Assembly (NCBI RefSeq): GCF_001427865.1
Contig: NZ_LMHH01000003.1
Location: 248,256 to 312,255 of the forward strand
Direction: 5' to 3'
Length of the DNA stretch: 64,000 nt
Source of the DNA: Altererythrobacter sp. Root672
GTDB taxonomy: Bacteria > Pseudomonadota > Alphaproteobacteria > Sphingomonadales > Sphingomonadaceae
In this document: piece after piece, positions 17,796-33,560 of the stretch
Layout of the letters: each line of letters opens with the position of its first letter
Position numbering within the stretch: position 1 is the first letter of the stretch
Translations under genes and position numbers: made by a program
Notes under the pieces: generated by a model
Database searches by the model: none
Told to the model about the DNA's origin: nothing
The model's input: only the letters and a program-made list of their open reading frames with translations

Positions 17796-18350
17796 ATGAT
17801 GTTCGCCCCCACGACTGCTGCCCGTTTCACTTCCGCCTTCGCCCTCGCGCTGGCTCTCGCCGCATGTGGCGGCGGGAATGACCAGGCCGACGAACCGACG
17901 GCGTCCGTCACCGACGCAACCCCCCTCGCCACTCCGGGCGCGACCGACACGGCAACGCCCGCCGCCACTCCGACGCCCGAAGCGACCCCCAGCGAATCGC
18001 CGAGCCCGACTGCGACCCCGAGCGCCAAGGCGACGGCCACCACGGCTGCCGCTGCCGCTCCGGTCGAGCCGGCCGCGTTCGCGCAGTGCAAGGCCTGCCA
18101 CTCGGTCGAGCCGGGCAAGAACGGCATCGGCCCGTCGCTCGCCGGCATCTGGGGCGAGAAGGCCGGCGCCGTGCCGGGCTTCGAATTCAGCCAGCCGATG
18201 AAGGATTCGGGCCTCGTCTGGAACCAGGCCACGCTCGACAAGTACCTGACCGATCCGCGCGGTGTCGTCCCCGGCACCAAGATGGCCTTCGGCGGCGTCA
18301 AGGACGCGGCCAAGCGCCAGGCGCTGATCGACTACATCAAGGGTCTCTGA
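17796..18350 (+). CDS. Membrane-anchored (lipoprotein) cytochrome c
   Basis: 184 residues: a lipoprotein signal with lipobox LAAC, then a low-complexity Pro/Thr/Ala/Glu linker of about 65 residues, then a class I cytochrome c domain of about 90 residues. The heme site CKACH is at 98-102, and PGTKMAFGG supplies the likely distal methionine. The domain resembles the cytochrome c-550/cy group (NGIGPSLAGIWGEKAG). I use the ATG at 17796, with AAAGGGA seven bases upstream, though a TTG three bases earlier is in frame. The lipid anchor and linker would let the heme domain swing between membrane complexes in the periplasm. Confidence 0.88.
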   Translation: MMFAPTTAARFTSAFALALALAACGGGNDQADEPTASVTDATPLATPGATDTATPAATPTPEATPSESPSPTATPSAKATATTAAAAAPVEPAAFAQCKACHSVEPGKNGIGPSLAGIWGEKAGAVPGFEFSQPMKDSGLVWNQATLDKYLTDPRGVVPGTKMAFGGVKDAAKRQALIDYIKGL

Positions 18351-18354
18351 CCCC

Positions 18355-18783
18355 ATGGCGCGCGCGGATCAAATCGAGATCCGCGCCCGCCTGGTGATCG
18401 AGCAGCCGGTGCCCGGCGTCCTGCACAGCCTGCAGGAAGACGACGCGCCGCTCGATCCCAAGACCTCGAAAGCGGGCGAGCCGCTCGCTTTCGATTTCCC
18501 GCTACGCATCGAGCGCACTGAAGGCGGCGCCAAGCTCTTCGGCAAGCAAGTCCGCCGAGAAGGGCCAGAGCGCCGCTTCGTCTACATCCGCATCGGCACG
18601 CTCGCGGGCGATTGCGCCTCGCCGTGGACCCGGAAGATGAAGATCGACATCCATGATATTGAGTCGGCTTTGCTCGACAAGGCGGCGGCAGGCGGGTTGC
18701 TGGTCGGCAGGATCAACGGGACAGCCAAGGATGGCTCGCCCGTGTGCGCGACGGTGAAGCCGGTGACCTGGCGAGTGGTTTAG
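18355..18783 (+). CDS. DUF5990-like protein
   Basis: 142-residue cytosolic protein beginning MARADQIEIRARLVIEQPVP and ending KPVTWRVV. The pattern, an N-terminal beta-strand followed by VPGVLHSLQ, then GPERRFVYIRIGTLAGD and SPWTRKMKIDI, is what I recall of DUF5990, a family with no known function. It starts four bases after the cytochrome c stop and is probably cotranscribed. No catalytic motif is visible. Confidence 0.65.
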   Translation: MARADQIEIRARLVIEQPVPGVLHSLQEDDAPLDPKTSKAGEPLAFDFPLRIERTEGGAKLFGKQVRREGPERRFVYIRIGTLAGDCASPWTRKMKIDIHDIESALLDKAAAGGLLVGRINGTAKDGSPVCATVKPVTWRVV

Positions 18784-18928
18784 CTGACGATGTCGACTAA
18801 CGACCCATTGCGGAGATCCGAGCATTGGCGGATAGTTATCGAGTGATCAACTTCGCACAGACCTTGCTGCCGCAAACTGTCGGCTACCCGAAGCTCATTA
18901 GGATGGGCCAGCTGGAAAACGACCAGCG

Positions 18929-19483
18929 GTGAGTAAACCCTCGACGCCGACGATTATTACGCCGCGCTTCGTCCTGCGCGAACTTACGCGGACAGACGCG
19001 CCCGCTCTTTTTCCCAGCTTTGCCGATCCGGTGCTCATGCGCTGGTGGAGTCGCGGACCCTTTTCGAGCGTTCAAGAGCTGGCCGAATGGCTTGTTCCAA
19101 GCTCGGGGTGGGAAGAAGGCCGAAGCTGGGCCGTGACGGAGGGGGAAGGTGGACCAGCCATCGGCCGGCTCGCCGCCCTCGATCGCGGCGATGGAATCAC
19201 TGAACTCGCGCACCTGGTGGTTAGCGAGCGGCAAGGACAGGGTGTCGCCCGCGAGGCCCTCAGGGCTCTCATGGATCACCTCTTCGGGATCGAGCAGCGC
19301 CGCCGACTGTATGCCGACACCGACCCTGACAATCTGGCTTCCAACCGAGTGCTCGAAAGCCTCGGCTTCGTTTGCGAGGGTCGCTTGCGCGAACAGTGGA
19401 CCACTCACATCGGTCGCCGAGACAGCTTGATTTGGGGTCAACTTGATCACGAATGGCGAGCGCGCCGCGAGGCCTCGAACTGA
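18929..19483 (+). CDS. GNAT family N-acetyltransferase (RimJ/RimL-like)
   Basis: 184 residues with the RimJ/RimL pattern: TPRFVLRELTRTDAPALFPS at the start, ELAHLVVSERQGQGVAREAL containing the acetyl-CoA loop (QGQGVA), then ADTDPDNLASNRVLESLGF and EGRLREQW. Such enzymes acetylate protein N-termini or small amines; the substrate is not visible here. The start is a GTG at 18929. The preceding 145 bases hold nothing I can identify. Confidence 0.87.
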   Translation: MSKPSTPTIITPRFVLRELTRTDAPALFPSFADPVLMRWWSRGPFSSVQELAEWLVPSSGWEEGRSWAVTEGEGGPAIGRLAALDRGDGITELAHLVVSERQGQGVAREALRALMDHLFGIEQRRRLYADTDPDNLASNRVLESLGFVCEGRLREQWTTHIGRRDSLIWGQLDHEWRARREASN

Positions 19484-19538
19484 CAAGCGGGCCTTACTCG
19501 CCTTAGCTCACCGATGTGACAACCTTCGCCACAACGTC

Positions 19539-20063
19539 TCAGCTGCCATCACTTACCTTTCGCAGTGTAACCGCCTGGGAGCTTCCGGCCAGTGGCCCAT
19601 AAGCCTCTGACGTGAAAAGGAATGCTTCTTTGCCGTCCTGCGTGACCACGGGCATCGAAAATTGGACAATGGCGACAGGGAATTCCGCGCCTGCTCTGGT
19701 TATCTGATCGATCGTGGGATCGTCGTGTAGGGTGCCGGTATGCGCCAACCAGTCGCCAAGAGCGTTGCACTCGATTACCGGACTTTGGTCTCGTAAATCC
19801 GCAGATGCGAGCATGAGCTCAAGATCGGGATCATCCGCATGCTCGGGATGACCAAGAACGAATTGCTCGATCTCAGAGCGCGACTTCTGGAGTCCATCTA
19901 CACGCTTTAATACGGCATTCGGTTTGGACGCGCTCCTTTGGAAGTGCCTCACATATGAAAGTGCGACGTCACAAGCTTCTACCTGGGCGATAGTGTCGTG
20001 GCCTGCGGTGCAGGCTGAAGTCGTTAAGGCGACTGCGCAAACACTCGAGAGCGCTCTGCTCAT
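19539..20063 (-). CDS. Hypothetical lipoprotein
   Basis: 174-residue protein of no recognised family. The N-terminus MSRALSSVCAVALTTSAC looks like a lipoprotein signal with the lipidated cysteine at position 18. The body contains DPDLELMLASADLRDQSPVI and a C-terminal beta-rich part (FPVAIVQFSMPVVTQDGKEA) with an FLFTSEAYGPLAGSSQ stretch. I use the ATG at 20063; a longer frame to 20096 would remove the signal. Base use is a little less GC-rich than its neighbours. Convergent with the GNAT gene. Confidence 0.6.
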   Translation of the reverse strand: MSRALSSVCAVALTTSACTAGHDTIAQVEACDVALSYVRHFQRSASKPNAVLKRVDGLQKSRSEIEQFVLGHPEHADDPDLELMLASADLRDQSPVIECNALGDWLAHTGTLHDDPTIDQITRAGAEFPVAIVQFSMPVVTQDGKEAFLFTSEAYGPLAGSSQAVTLRKVSDGS

Positions 20064-20188
20064 GCTATCTGCCCCATCTGAGGCTGTAGCTTGCATAACT
20101 TATGCCTGCTTTCCACCCACAGCGGACATTGCCTCTCGGATCGCGCTCGGCCTGTCATTCAGATCCAAACTGCGGATGACCGTTCAAA

Positions 20189-20219
20189 CAAAAAAGGGCG
20201 GCGCCTTGCGGCACCGCCC
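20189..20219 (-). terminator. Rho-independent terminator of rplJL
   Basis: Read on the minus strand, GGGCGGTGCC pairs with GGCGCCGCCC around a GCAA tetraloop (20196-20219), followed by six or more T. It lies 57 bases past the rplL stop. Confidence 0.9.
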
Positions 20220-20275
20220 CCTTCTGTCTGATCCGAATGGATCGAGGGTAACGTCGGAGCTTTCGCCCCAGTACG

Positions 20276-20644
20276 TTACTTGACTTCGACGACGCCGCCG
20301 GCTTCCTCGATCTTCTTCTTGATGTCTTCGGCTTCGGTCTTGTTGACCGCTTCCTTGATCGGCGTCGGGGCGCTCTCGACCAGGGTCTTGGCTTCGGTCA
20401 GGCCCAGGCCGGTGATGGCGCGGACTTCCTTGATCACCTGGATCTTCTTGCCACCGTCACCGACGAGGATGACGTCGAACTCGGTCTTTTCCTCAACGGC
20501 TTCAGCAGCTGCGGCCGGAGCGGCAACGGCCACGGCAGCAGCGGCGGAAACGCCCCATGCTTCTTCCAGGGCCTTGGCGAGTTCGGCAGCTTCCATGACG
20601 GTCAGCTGCGACAGGTCTTCAACGAGCTTGGCGATATCGGCCAT
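20276..20644 (-). CDS. rplL: 50S ribosomal protein L7/L12
   Basis: 122-residue stalk protein that recruits GTPase factors to the ribosome. It has the N-terminal dimerisation part ([20 protein letters not shown]), an Ala/Val hinge ([19 protein letters not shown]) and the C-terminal domain [20 protein letters not shown] ... [12 protein letters not shown]. Second gene of rplJL. Confidence 0.98.
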   Translation of the reverse strand: MADIAKLVEDLSQLTVMEAAELAKALEEAWGVSAAAAVAVAAPAAAAEAVEEKTEFDVILVGDGGKKIQVIKEVRAITGLGLTEAKTLVESAPTPIKEAVNKTEAEDIKKKIEEAGGVVEVK

Positions 20645-20722
20645 GTTAAAATACTCCGTTCAAATGATGGACCCTGGCCGGGAAAATCTCTGACCAGGGG
20701 AATTCGAGAATTGAAAAACCGC

Positions 20723-21238
20723 TTACGCTGCGTCCTTGGCGCCATAGGCACCGAACACGCGAGCAAGCTTTGCCGCCGGGGCATTGACCAGCTGCACCAC
20801 CTTGGTGGCAGGCGCATTGACCAGGCCGACGATCTTCGCCCGCAGCTCATCGAGCGACGGCATCGAGGCGAGAGCCTTGATTCCATCGGCATTGAGTTGC
20901 GTGCTGCCCATGGCGCCACCGACGATTTCGAGCTTGTCGTTCGTCTTGGCGAAGTCCACCGCAGCCTTGGCAGCGGCGATCGGATCGATCGACCATGCCA
21001 GGGCAGTCGGGCCGGTGAGGTGTACCTCGAGGCCTTCGTACTGGGTGTCCTTCAGGGCGAGCTTGGCGAGGCGGTTCTTCGCAACCTTGTACGACGCACC
21101 CGCTTCGCTCATCTTCGAACGCAGGGCAGTGGACTGACCCACCGACATGCCGAGGTTGCGGGTGACGACCACCAGCCCAACCTCGTTGAAGACCGCGTTG
21201 AGGGATGCGACCGATTCGGCTTTCTGCGAACGATCCAT
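20723..21238 (-). CDS. rplJ: 50S ribosomal protein L10
   Basis: 171-residue base of the ribosomal stalk. Seen are VASLNAVFNEVGLVVVTRNL, MSVGQSTALRSKMSEAGASY and KVAKNRLAKLALKDT, all typical of L10, and a C-terminal helix that binds L7/L12 dimers. It is followed by rplL after 78 bases. About 270 bases separate it from the next upstream gene, space enough for the usual L10 autoregulatory leader, though I cannot draw that structure with confidence. Confidence 0.98.
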   Translation of the reverse strand: MDRSQKAESVASLNAVFNEVGLVVVTRNLGMSVGQSTALRSKMSEAGASYKVAKNRLAKLALKDTQYEGLEVHLTGPTALAWSIDPIAAAKAAVDFAKTNDKLEIVGGAMGSTQLNADGIKALASMPSLDELRAKIVGLVNAPATKVVQLVNAPAAKLARVFGAYGAKDAA

Positions 21239-21513
21239 GCCTTACTCCTTCACTATGGCCGCACGCGTAATCGTTGCGGGCGACCGGCTACGTTGCCGCA
21301 TCGCCGAAGCGACACGGGCGAGTCCGTTGAAGGGGAAGGAGCGCGCCGAAGCGCTTTTATGGACAGCGCACGAGGCGCTGCCCGAAAATCTCTTTTCCCC
21401 GTCTAGGCTGGAAATTAAGCGCCGGCAGATCCGGTGCACCAACTGTCTCGGACGGTTGACCGCCTAAGCGATCGGGCCGGGCCTCTAGACGAAGGAGGCG
21501 AGAAGTCAACGAG

Positions 21514-22251
21514 TCATTCGAAGTGGGCGGCGAGCTTGTCTGTCCTGTCGATCCTCACGCCGACACGGTGGCCCACTGCGAAAGCGACGGCGCAGCTCAT
21601 GACCAGCGCAAAGGACAGAGTGACCGTAAATGCCGCGAGTGAGGCGAGATTGGATAAGGCATACGCCCCGATCTCGATGTCTGGCAACTTGGCGACCAGT
21701 AGACCGGTGACAAGGCCGACTAGGGAGATCGGGATAAAGGCGATGGTCATAAGCAAGATCGCCCAGAAGAGTGAAGGCGCCGTTAGCGTAGCTGAGCGGG
21801 TAGGGCCAACGACCGTCGATCCCGATGGAGCTGTGACGCTCCAAGGTGCGGTTAAAATAACGAGAAGGACGGCAACGATGGCCTGTGCAAGCGTCGCCTT
21901 GCCGCTAACGTCATGATCGCTCCAGGCTGCCAGTGCTACTTCGATCAGGGTCATCGAGATTAGATAGGGTGCGAATGTCCGGGCCGATGCTCGACTTATG
22001 GTCAACGCCTCGGTCATGTCACGATTGAGCGCAATGAACCGTATTACCGGGTACCCCACCGCGACTGTCAGCATGGCTTCGGCGACGATTTGCGACCAGT
22101 AAGCCAGATCGGCGGACGCGTCCGGAATTTGGCTGGCAAAGAAATCGTAGACCGTCATTGGCAGCGTGGGGATGAGCGCCAGCCACCAACCCTTACGCCA
22201 GAAGGCCCAGCTTTCGCTGAACACGAAAGCCAGGCCTTGCCCCAAATTCAT
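21514..22251 (-). CDS. Hypothetical multi-pass membrane protein
   Basis: 245 residues with about six hydrophobic segments, beginning MNLGQGLAFVFSESWAFWRK. Segments include GWWLALIPTLPMTVYDFFAS, LTVAVGYPVIRFIAL, ATLAQAIVAVLLVILTAPWS and AILLMTIAFIPISLVGLVTG. I do not recognise the family. The start at 22251 follows the stop of the XRE regulator gene by only four bases, so it belongs to the small-protein - DUF2975 - XRE operon. A longer open frame upstream is antisense to or overlaps the regulator and is not used. Confidence 0.65.
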   Translation of the reverse strand: MNLGQGLAFVFSESWAFWRKGWWLALIPTLPMTVYDFFASQIPDASADLAYWSQIVAEAMLTVAVGYPVIRFIALNRDMTEALTISRASARTFAPYLISMTLIEVALAAWSDHDVSGKATLAQAIVAVLLVILTAPWSVTAPSGSTVVGPTRSATLTAPSLFWAILLMTIAFIPISLVGLVTGLLVAKLPDIEIGAYALSNLASLAAFTVTLSFALVMSCAVAFAVGHRVGVRIDRTDKLAAHFE

Positions 22252-22255
22252 CTGG

Positions 22256-22474
22256 TTAGTCCTCCCCCATTCCTCCTTCGTATCCCAGCACATCTCCCGG
22301 TTGGCAATCAAGCTCCCGGCAGATCGCTTCGAGGGTCGAGAAGCGGATCGCCTTGGCCTTGCCGGTCTTGAGGATCGAGACGTTGGCAAGCGTCAGGTCG
22401 ATCCGTTCGGCAAGCTCGGTCAGGGTCATGCGGCGCTGGTAGAGCAGGTCGTCGAGTTTCACGGTGATCGGCAT
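22256..22474 (-). CDS. XRE-family (Cro/CI-type) regulator
   Basis: 72-residue helix-turn-helix protein, close to the YozG-like group: KLDDLLYQRRMTLTELAERI, DLTLANVSILKTGKAKAIRF and STLEAICRELDCQPGDVL. Its start overlaps the DUF2975 gene stop (ATGA). Regulators of this type commonly pair with DUF2975 membrane proteins; that pairing suggests a membrane signal controlling the regulator, but it is inference. It may bind the TCGAT-type dyads upstream of the operon. Confidence 0.9.
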   Translation of the reverse strand: MPITVKLDDLLYQRRMTLTELAERIDLTLANVSILKTGKAKAIRFSTLEAICRELDCQPGDVLGYEGGMGED

Positions 22475-23013
22475 CAGACGGTCCCCTCCAGGTCTTCGCG
22501 CATCTCGGCGCCCTTGCGGAACACTCGGGCGAGGATGAACAGCACCAGCGCCAGGGCGAAGCCGTACAGCGAGAGGTTCGATTCAATCTGGAACACTCCG
22601 TCGTCGATGCGCGATTCCAGCCAGGTGGACAGGAGCATGACCGGGAGCCCGAGCAACTGGACGATGATCGCCAGCCACCCCATGCGGGTCAGGCGTGCGG
22701 CGTTCTCCAGGGTGAAGGGGTCGCCTTCGCCGACGGTGTCGATCACCTGGCCCAGGCGCCTGACGAAGTCTTCCATGAGGCCGAGCGAAACGAGCGTGAG
22801 GGCGATCACCAGGAGAGCTGCCCCTTTCGTTCCGCCGAGGCCGCTGGAGTTCAACTGCACGACGAAGTGTTCGGAGAACATGCCGGTCCCGCCGATCACC
22901 AGGACGGCGCCGGCAATGCCGAGGCCGATCATGCCGATGACGAGGCCGATGCGGACGATGATGGTCACCACTTTCGCAGTGACCAGCAACGGATCTTTCT
23001 TGAGTGGAGTCAT
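22474..23013 (-). CDS. DUF2975 membrane protein
   Basis: 179-residue inner-membrane protein with four hydrophobic segments (VVTIIVRIGLVIGMIGLGIA, GAALLVIALTLVSLGLMEDF, WLAIIVQLLGLPVMLLSTWL, SLYGFALALVLFILARVF) and the cytosolic DTVGEGDPFTLENAARLTRM block typical of DUF2975. The protein's job is unknown in general. It is translationally coupled to the XRE regulator. Confidence 0.85.
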   Translation of the reverse strand: MTPLKKDPLLVTAKVVTIIVRIGLVIGMIGLGIAGAVLVIGGTGMFSEHFVVQLNSSGLGGTKGAALLVIALTLVSLGLMEDFVRRLGQVIDTVGEGDPFTLENAARLTRMGWLAIIVQLLGLPVMLLSTWLESRIDDGVFQIESNLSLYGFALALVLFILARVFRKGAEMREDLEGTV

Positions 23014-23046
23014 GGATGGCTTCCCTTCGAGGTCCGGCTGAAGACG

Positions 23047-23178
23047 TCAGGCCAGGATCGGTGCGGCGATGGCCGGGTTGGTCCGGTCAACTGGCACAGA
23101 CGCGACTTCGGCAAACGAAATGGTGGCGAGGAGCACTGCGATGAGCAGGGCGGCGGTGTTTTCAATCACTCTGGTCAT
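23047..23178 (-). CDS. 43-residue exported or membrane peptide
   Basis: A short frame starting at the ATG at 23178 with GGAG eight bases upstream. It encodes 43 residues: MTRVIENTAALLIAVLLATI followed by SFAEVASVPVDRTNPA and a short tail, so mostly a signal peptide or single membrane helix and a mature part of about 20 residues. It is the first gene of the DUF2975 - XRE operon and lies 33 bases upstream of DUF2975. The good ribosome site and placement support it; no family is recognised. Confidence 0.6.
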   Translation of the reverse strand: MTRVIENTAALLIAVLLATISFAEVASVPVDRTNPAIAAPILA

Positions 23179-23197
23179 TTCTCGATCTCCAATATGG

Positions 23198-23252
23198 TCG
23201 ATATCGATATTCAATAAGCTGATTCGCGCATATCGTCAATCGATAATATCGA
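23198..23252 (-). promoter_or_regulatory. Candidate operator: two TCGAT/ATCGA dyads in the DUF2975 operon promoter region
   Basis: TCGATATCGA (23198-23207) is a perfect 10-bp palindrome; TCGATAATATCGA (23240-23252) is an odd-centred palindrome of the same half-sites. Between them on the minus strand is TTGACG (23234-23239), a possible -35 box. The arrangement fits autoregulation by the XRE protein, which is inference. Confidence 0.45.
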
Positions 23253-23365
23253 AAAACAATATCAAGCTGATTGAATTACGGAAAATCGAGGATCAACCAC
23301 GGCGGCTCCGTCGCACGAGCGCCACGAACTGGCCGCCATCGGGCCGATTCGTTGCTGTCGGGCGT

Positions 23366-23394
23366 TTGACTTGGGGCCACCCCGCTCCTATATC
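23366..23394 (+). promoter_or_regulatory. Sigma-70-type promoter of rpoBC
   Basis: TTGACT (23366-23371) and TATATC (23389-23394) are spaced by 17 bases. It gives a leader of about 225 bases before rpoB. I see no convincing gene between 23253 and 23624; the open frames there lack ribosome sites and family features. Confidence 0.7.
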
Positions 23395-23624
23395 CGCCCT
23401 CCATTCGACAGCTTCGAGCAAGGCGGGCCCATGTGCGGGGGTCTTCCACGGAAGGAAGCGTCGGGTAATCCGCTCGATTCGTCGCCAATGCTGCAGCTCC
23501 GGTCCCGGATGGGGAGCGGTGTGCCTGCGGCTCTTTCGGCGTTTCGGTGGAGCCGCCCCGCACAGGGCAAGAAATTCACGCCGGACCAATTCCGGCGAAG
23601 CATAGCGAAGAGGCAACTCCCTCC

Positions 23625-27803
<4,179 letters not shown>

Positions 27804-27874
27804 TCGGGATCGGGGCGGCCAAAACGGCCGCCCTCCCAACCGCCCCAGGAATTCACCCGCAAGGGAATTGAAAC

Positions 27875-32218
<4,344 letters not shown>

Positions 32219-32237
32219 GCTCTAGCTCGCGCTTAAA

Positions 32238-32277
32238 GAAAGGCCCCGCCGGAGCGATCCGGCGGGGCCTTTTCTTT
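32238..32277 (+). terminator. Rho-independent terminator of rpoBC
   Basis: A perfect 13-bp stem, AGGCCCCGCCGGA (32241-32253) with TCCGGCGGGGCCT (32258-32270), around a GCGA loop and followed by TTTTCTTT. Confidence 0.95.
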
Positions 32278-32355
32278 GTGCGGGGGTAGGCACCTGCTCG
32301 CAGTTGCCCGTCATGCAGATGAAACAAATTGCAAAGACGTGACACAAACGCTTGA

Positions 32356-32390
32356 CTTACATTCTCAACTGAATAACTTGAGAATGTAAG
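32356..32390. promoter_or_regulatory. 35-bp perfect long dyad, candidate operator
   Basis: CTTACATTCTCAA (32356-32368) and TTGAGAATGTAAG (32378-32390) are exact inverted repeats of 13 bp with a 9-base centre. It is AT-rich in GC-rich surroundings. TTGACT at 32352-32357 overlaps its left edge and could be a -35 box for the downstream kinase-like gene. There is no T tract, so it is not a simple terminator. The bound protein is unknown. Confidence 0.6.
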
Positions 32391-32570
32391 AAGTTGATCC
32401 CGTCCTTACGAAATAGACTCGCCCAGGGATCCGCGGCTTTTGACCGGGAAGCAGCTTGCTCCGCGTTACCAACGGCTAAAGCGCGCGATGCCCAGGCGAC
32501 CACGCTCGGCGTCGTGTTCCCTCTACAAGAGGCAATACGATGCGCATGACCAAGACTTCATAAAAGACCG

Positions 32571-32659
32571 ACACAGGGCCGTGTCCATCAACTGCGGCCT
32601 ATTCCTCGGCGTCGAGTAACGCCGTGGCCCGTCGCGACTGCGTGGTCGCGGCCCTGTGT
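32571..32659 (+). promoter_or_regulatory. Multi-hairpin element in the leader of the kinase-like gene
   Basis: ACACAGGGCCG (32571-32581) pairs exactly with CGGCCCTGTGT (32649-32659), closing 67 bases. Inside, CGGCGT (32607-32612) pairs with ACGCCG (32619-32624), GGCC (32596-32599) can pair with GGCC (32626-32629), and CGCGAC (32633-32638) pairs with GTCGCG (32645-32650) as an alternative to the outer stem. Such a closed multi-branch shape with competing pairings looks like a structured leader RNA, riboswitch-like or protein-binding. No known class is recognised. It ends 67 bases before the ATG at 32727. The rest of 32279-32726 shows no gene. Confidence 0.45.
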
Positions 32660-32726
32660 TCCAACGGCACGAACGAAAGAGTGAACCCACTACGGCTAAA
32701 CCTGCGGCGCTGAGGATGTGAACACG

Positions 32727-33560
32727 ATGAACCTGCTCACCCCGATTGCAGTGACTCCCTCGGCAACCGACGTTCCGGCCTTCCCCGGAGCCGAACGGCA
32801 AGTCGAGTTTGTTGGTCCTCCAGGGGTGGGGAAGTCGGCGATCTATCATGCCGTCCGCGATCGCCTGGGAAGCCAGAGCATCTATCGCACGGCGCAGGAG
32901 GGCCGATTCCTGGCAGCGAAGGCAAGCCTGGGTAAGGTAAGCCCGCTGCGCCGCCCCGCCTATCGCGCCGTGTTTCAATTGCCGCGTGTTGGGGAGTTCT
33001 ATGCCCGGCGGTTGGCCGTGGCCTCGTCGGAGGACACATTGCGCCAAGCCCTGCAGCTCCAGGGGGCGTTCCTCGAATGTTGCAGCGAACTGGCGCAGAC
33101 TGGCTTCGGCGATCCCCTTGCCCGGTTCTCCAGGTTGCCGATCATGTTGGACGAACTACGCGACCTGCATCTCTGGACCCGGCTGCCCGGTAACGTGCAG
33201 GTGCTGCAACCAGACGGTCTGGTCCAGAAGGGATGGGTGAGCGCGCCACAGTCGCGGGAAGCGTACTTCTCCTCGGTACCCAAGCCCGGCGCGGTCGTCG
33301 TGGTCACGGCTTCGCCCGATGTCATCGTGGACCGTCTCCGGACCAGGGGGCGCAGGATCCACGCTCATGTGGGCCTTAGCGATAGCGAACTCCATGCCGC
33401 TTCAGTGCAGGCTGCTGAGACCTTCGCTCTCGCCACTGAGCTGCTGCGGCGCCGTGGCGTTCCTGTGTTCGAGGTGGACGGGGAGGCGCCGCTGTCGGAA
33501 TCAACCGAGCGGGTCGCCGAGTTGTTGCGGAACAGGGTTGCTTGGCAGGAGGCCGGCTGA
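32727..33560 (+). CDS. P-loop NTPase, small-molecule-kinase-like, unknown substrate
   Basis: 277 residues. A Walker A motif FVGPPGVGKSAIYHAVRDRL lies near the N-terminus, and the later blocks PGAVVVVTASPDVIVDRLRT and RTRGRRIHAHVG resemble the lid/LID-arginine region of thymidylate- or deoxynucleoside-kinase-like enzymes. The middle is rich in arginine-containing helices. I do not recognise a named family. The ATG at 32727 is used; a GTG at 32718 is in frame. The last bases overlap the methyltransferase start, so the two genes are translationally coupled. Together they suggest ATP-dependent phosphorylation and methylation of a small molecule or glycan, which is inference. Confidence 0.6.
   Translation: MNLLTPIAVTPSATDVPAFPGAERQVEFVGPPGVGKSAIYHAVRDRLGSQSIYRTAQEGRFLAAKASLGKVSPLRRPAYRAVFQLPRVGEFYARRLAVASSEDTLRQALQLQGAFLECCSELAQTGFGDPLARFSRLPIMLDELRDLHLWTRLPGNVQVLQPDGLVQKGWVSAPQSREAYFSSVPKPGAVVVVTASPDVIVDRLRTRGRRIHAHVGLSDSELHAASVQAAETFALATELLRRRGVPVFEVDGEAPLSESTERVAELLRNRVAWQEAG

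Noticed and set aside
17637..18356. N-terminal extension of the MATE frame across the cytochrome c gene
   Set aside because: The added sequence is antisense to a clear cytochrome c gene and unlike any MATE N-terminus; the ATG at 17636 gives a normal length.
23253..23624. Several open frames of about 90-180 codons upstream of rpoB
   Set aside because: They cross the likely rpoB promoter, lack ribosome sites, and no conserved domain is seen; the region is better read as promoter and leader.
32356..32390. Fur or Irr box
   Set aside because: The half-sites ATTCTCA and TGAGAAT face in the opposite way from a classic Fur box and are nine bases apart, so no specific regulator is claimed.
32571..32659. 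tRNA-like or tmRNA-like gene
   Set aside because: The closing stem is 11 bp, there is no T-loop consensus and no anticodon arm of the right size, so the region is reported only as a structured leader.
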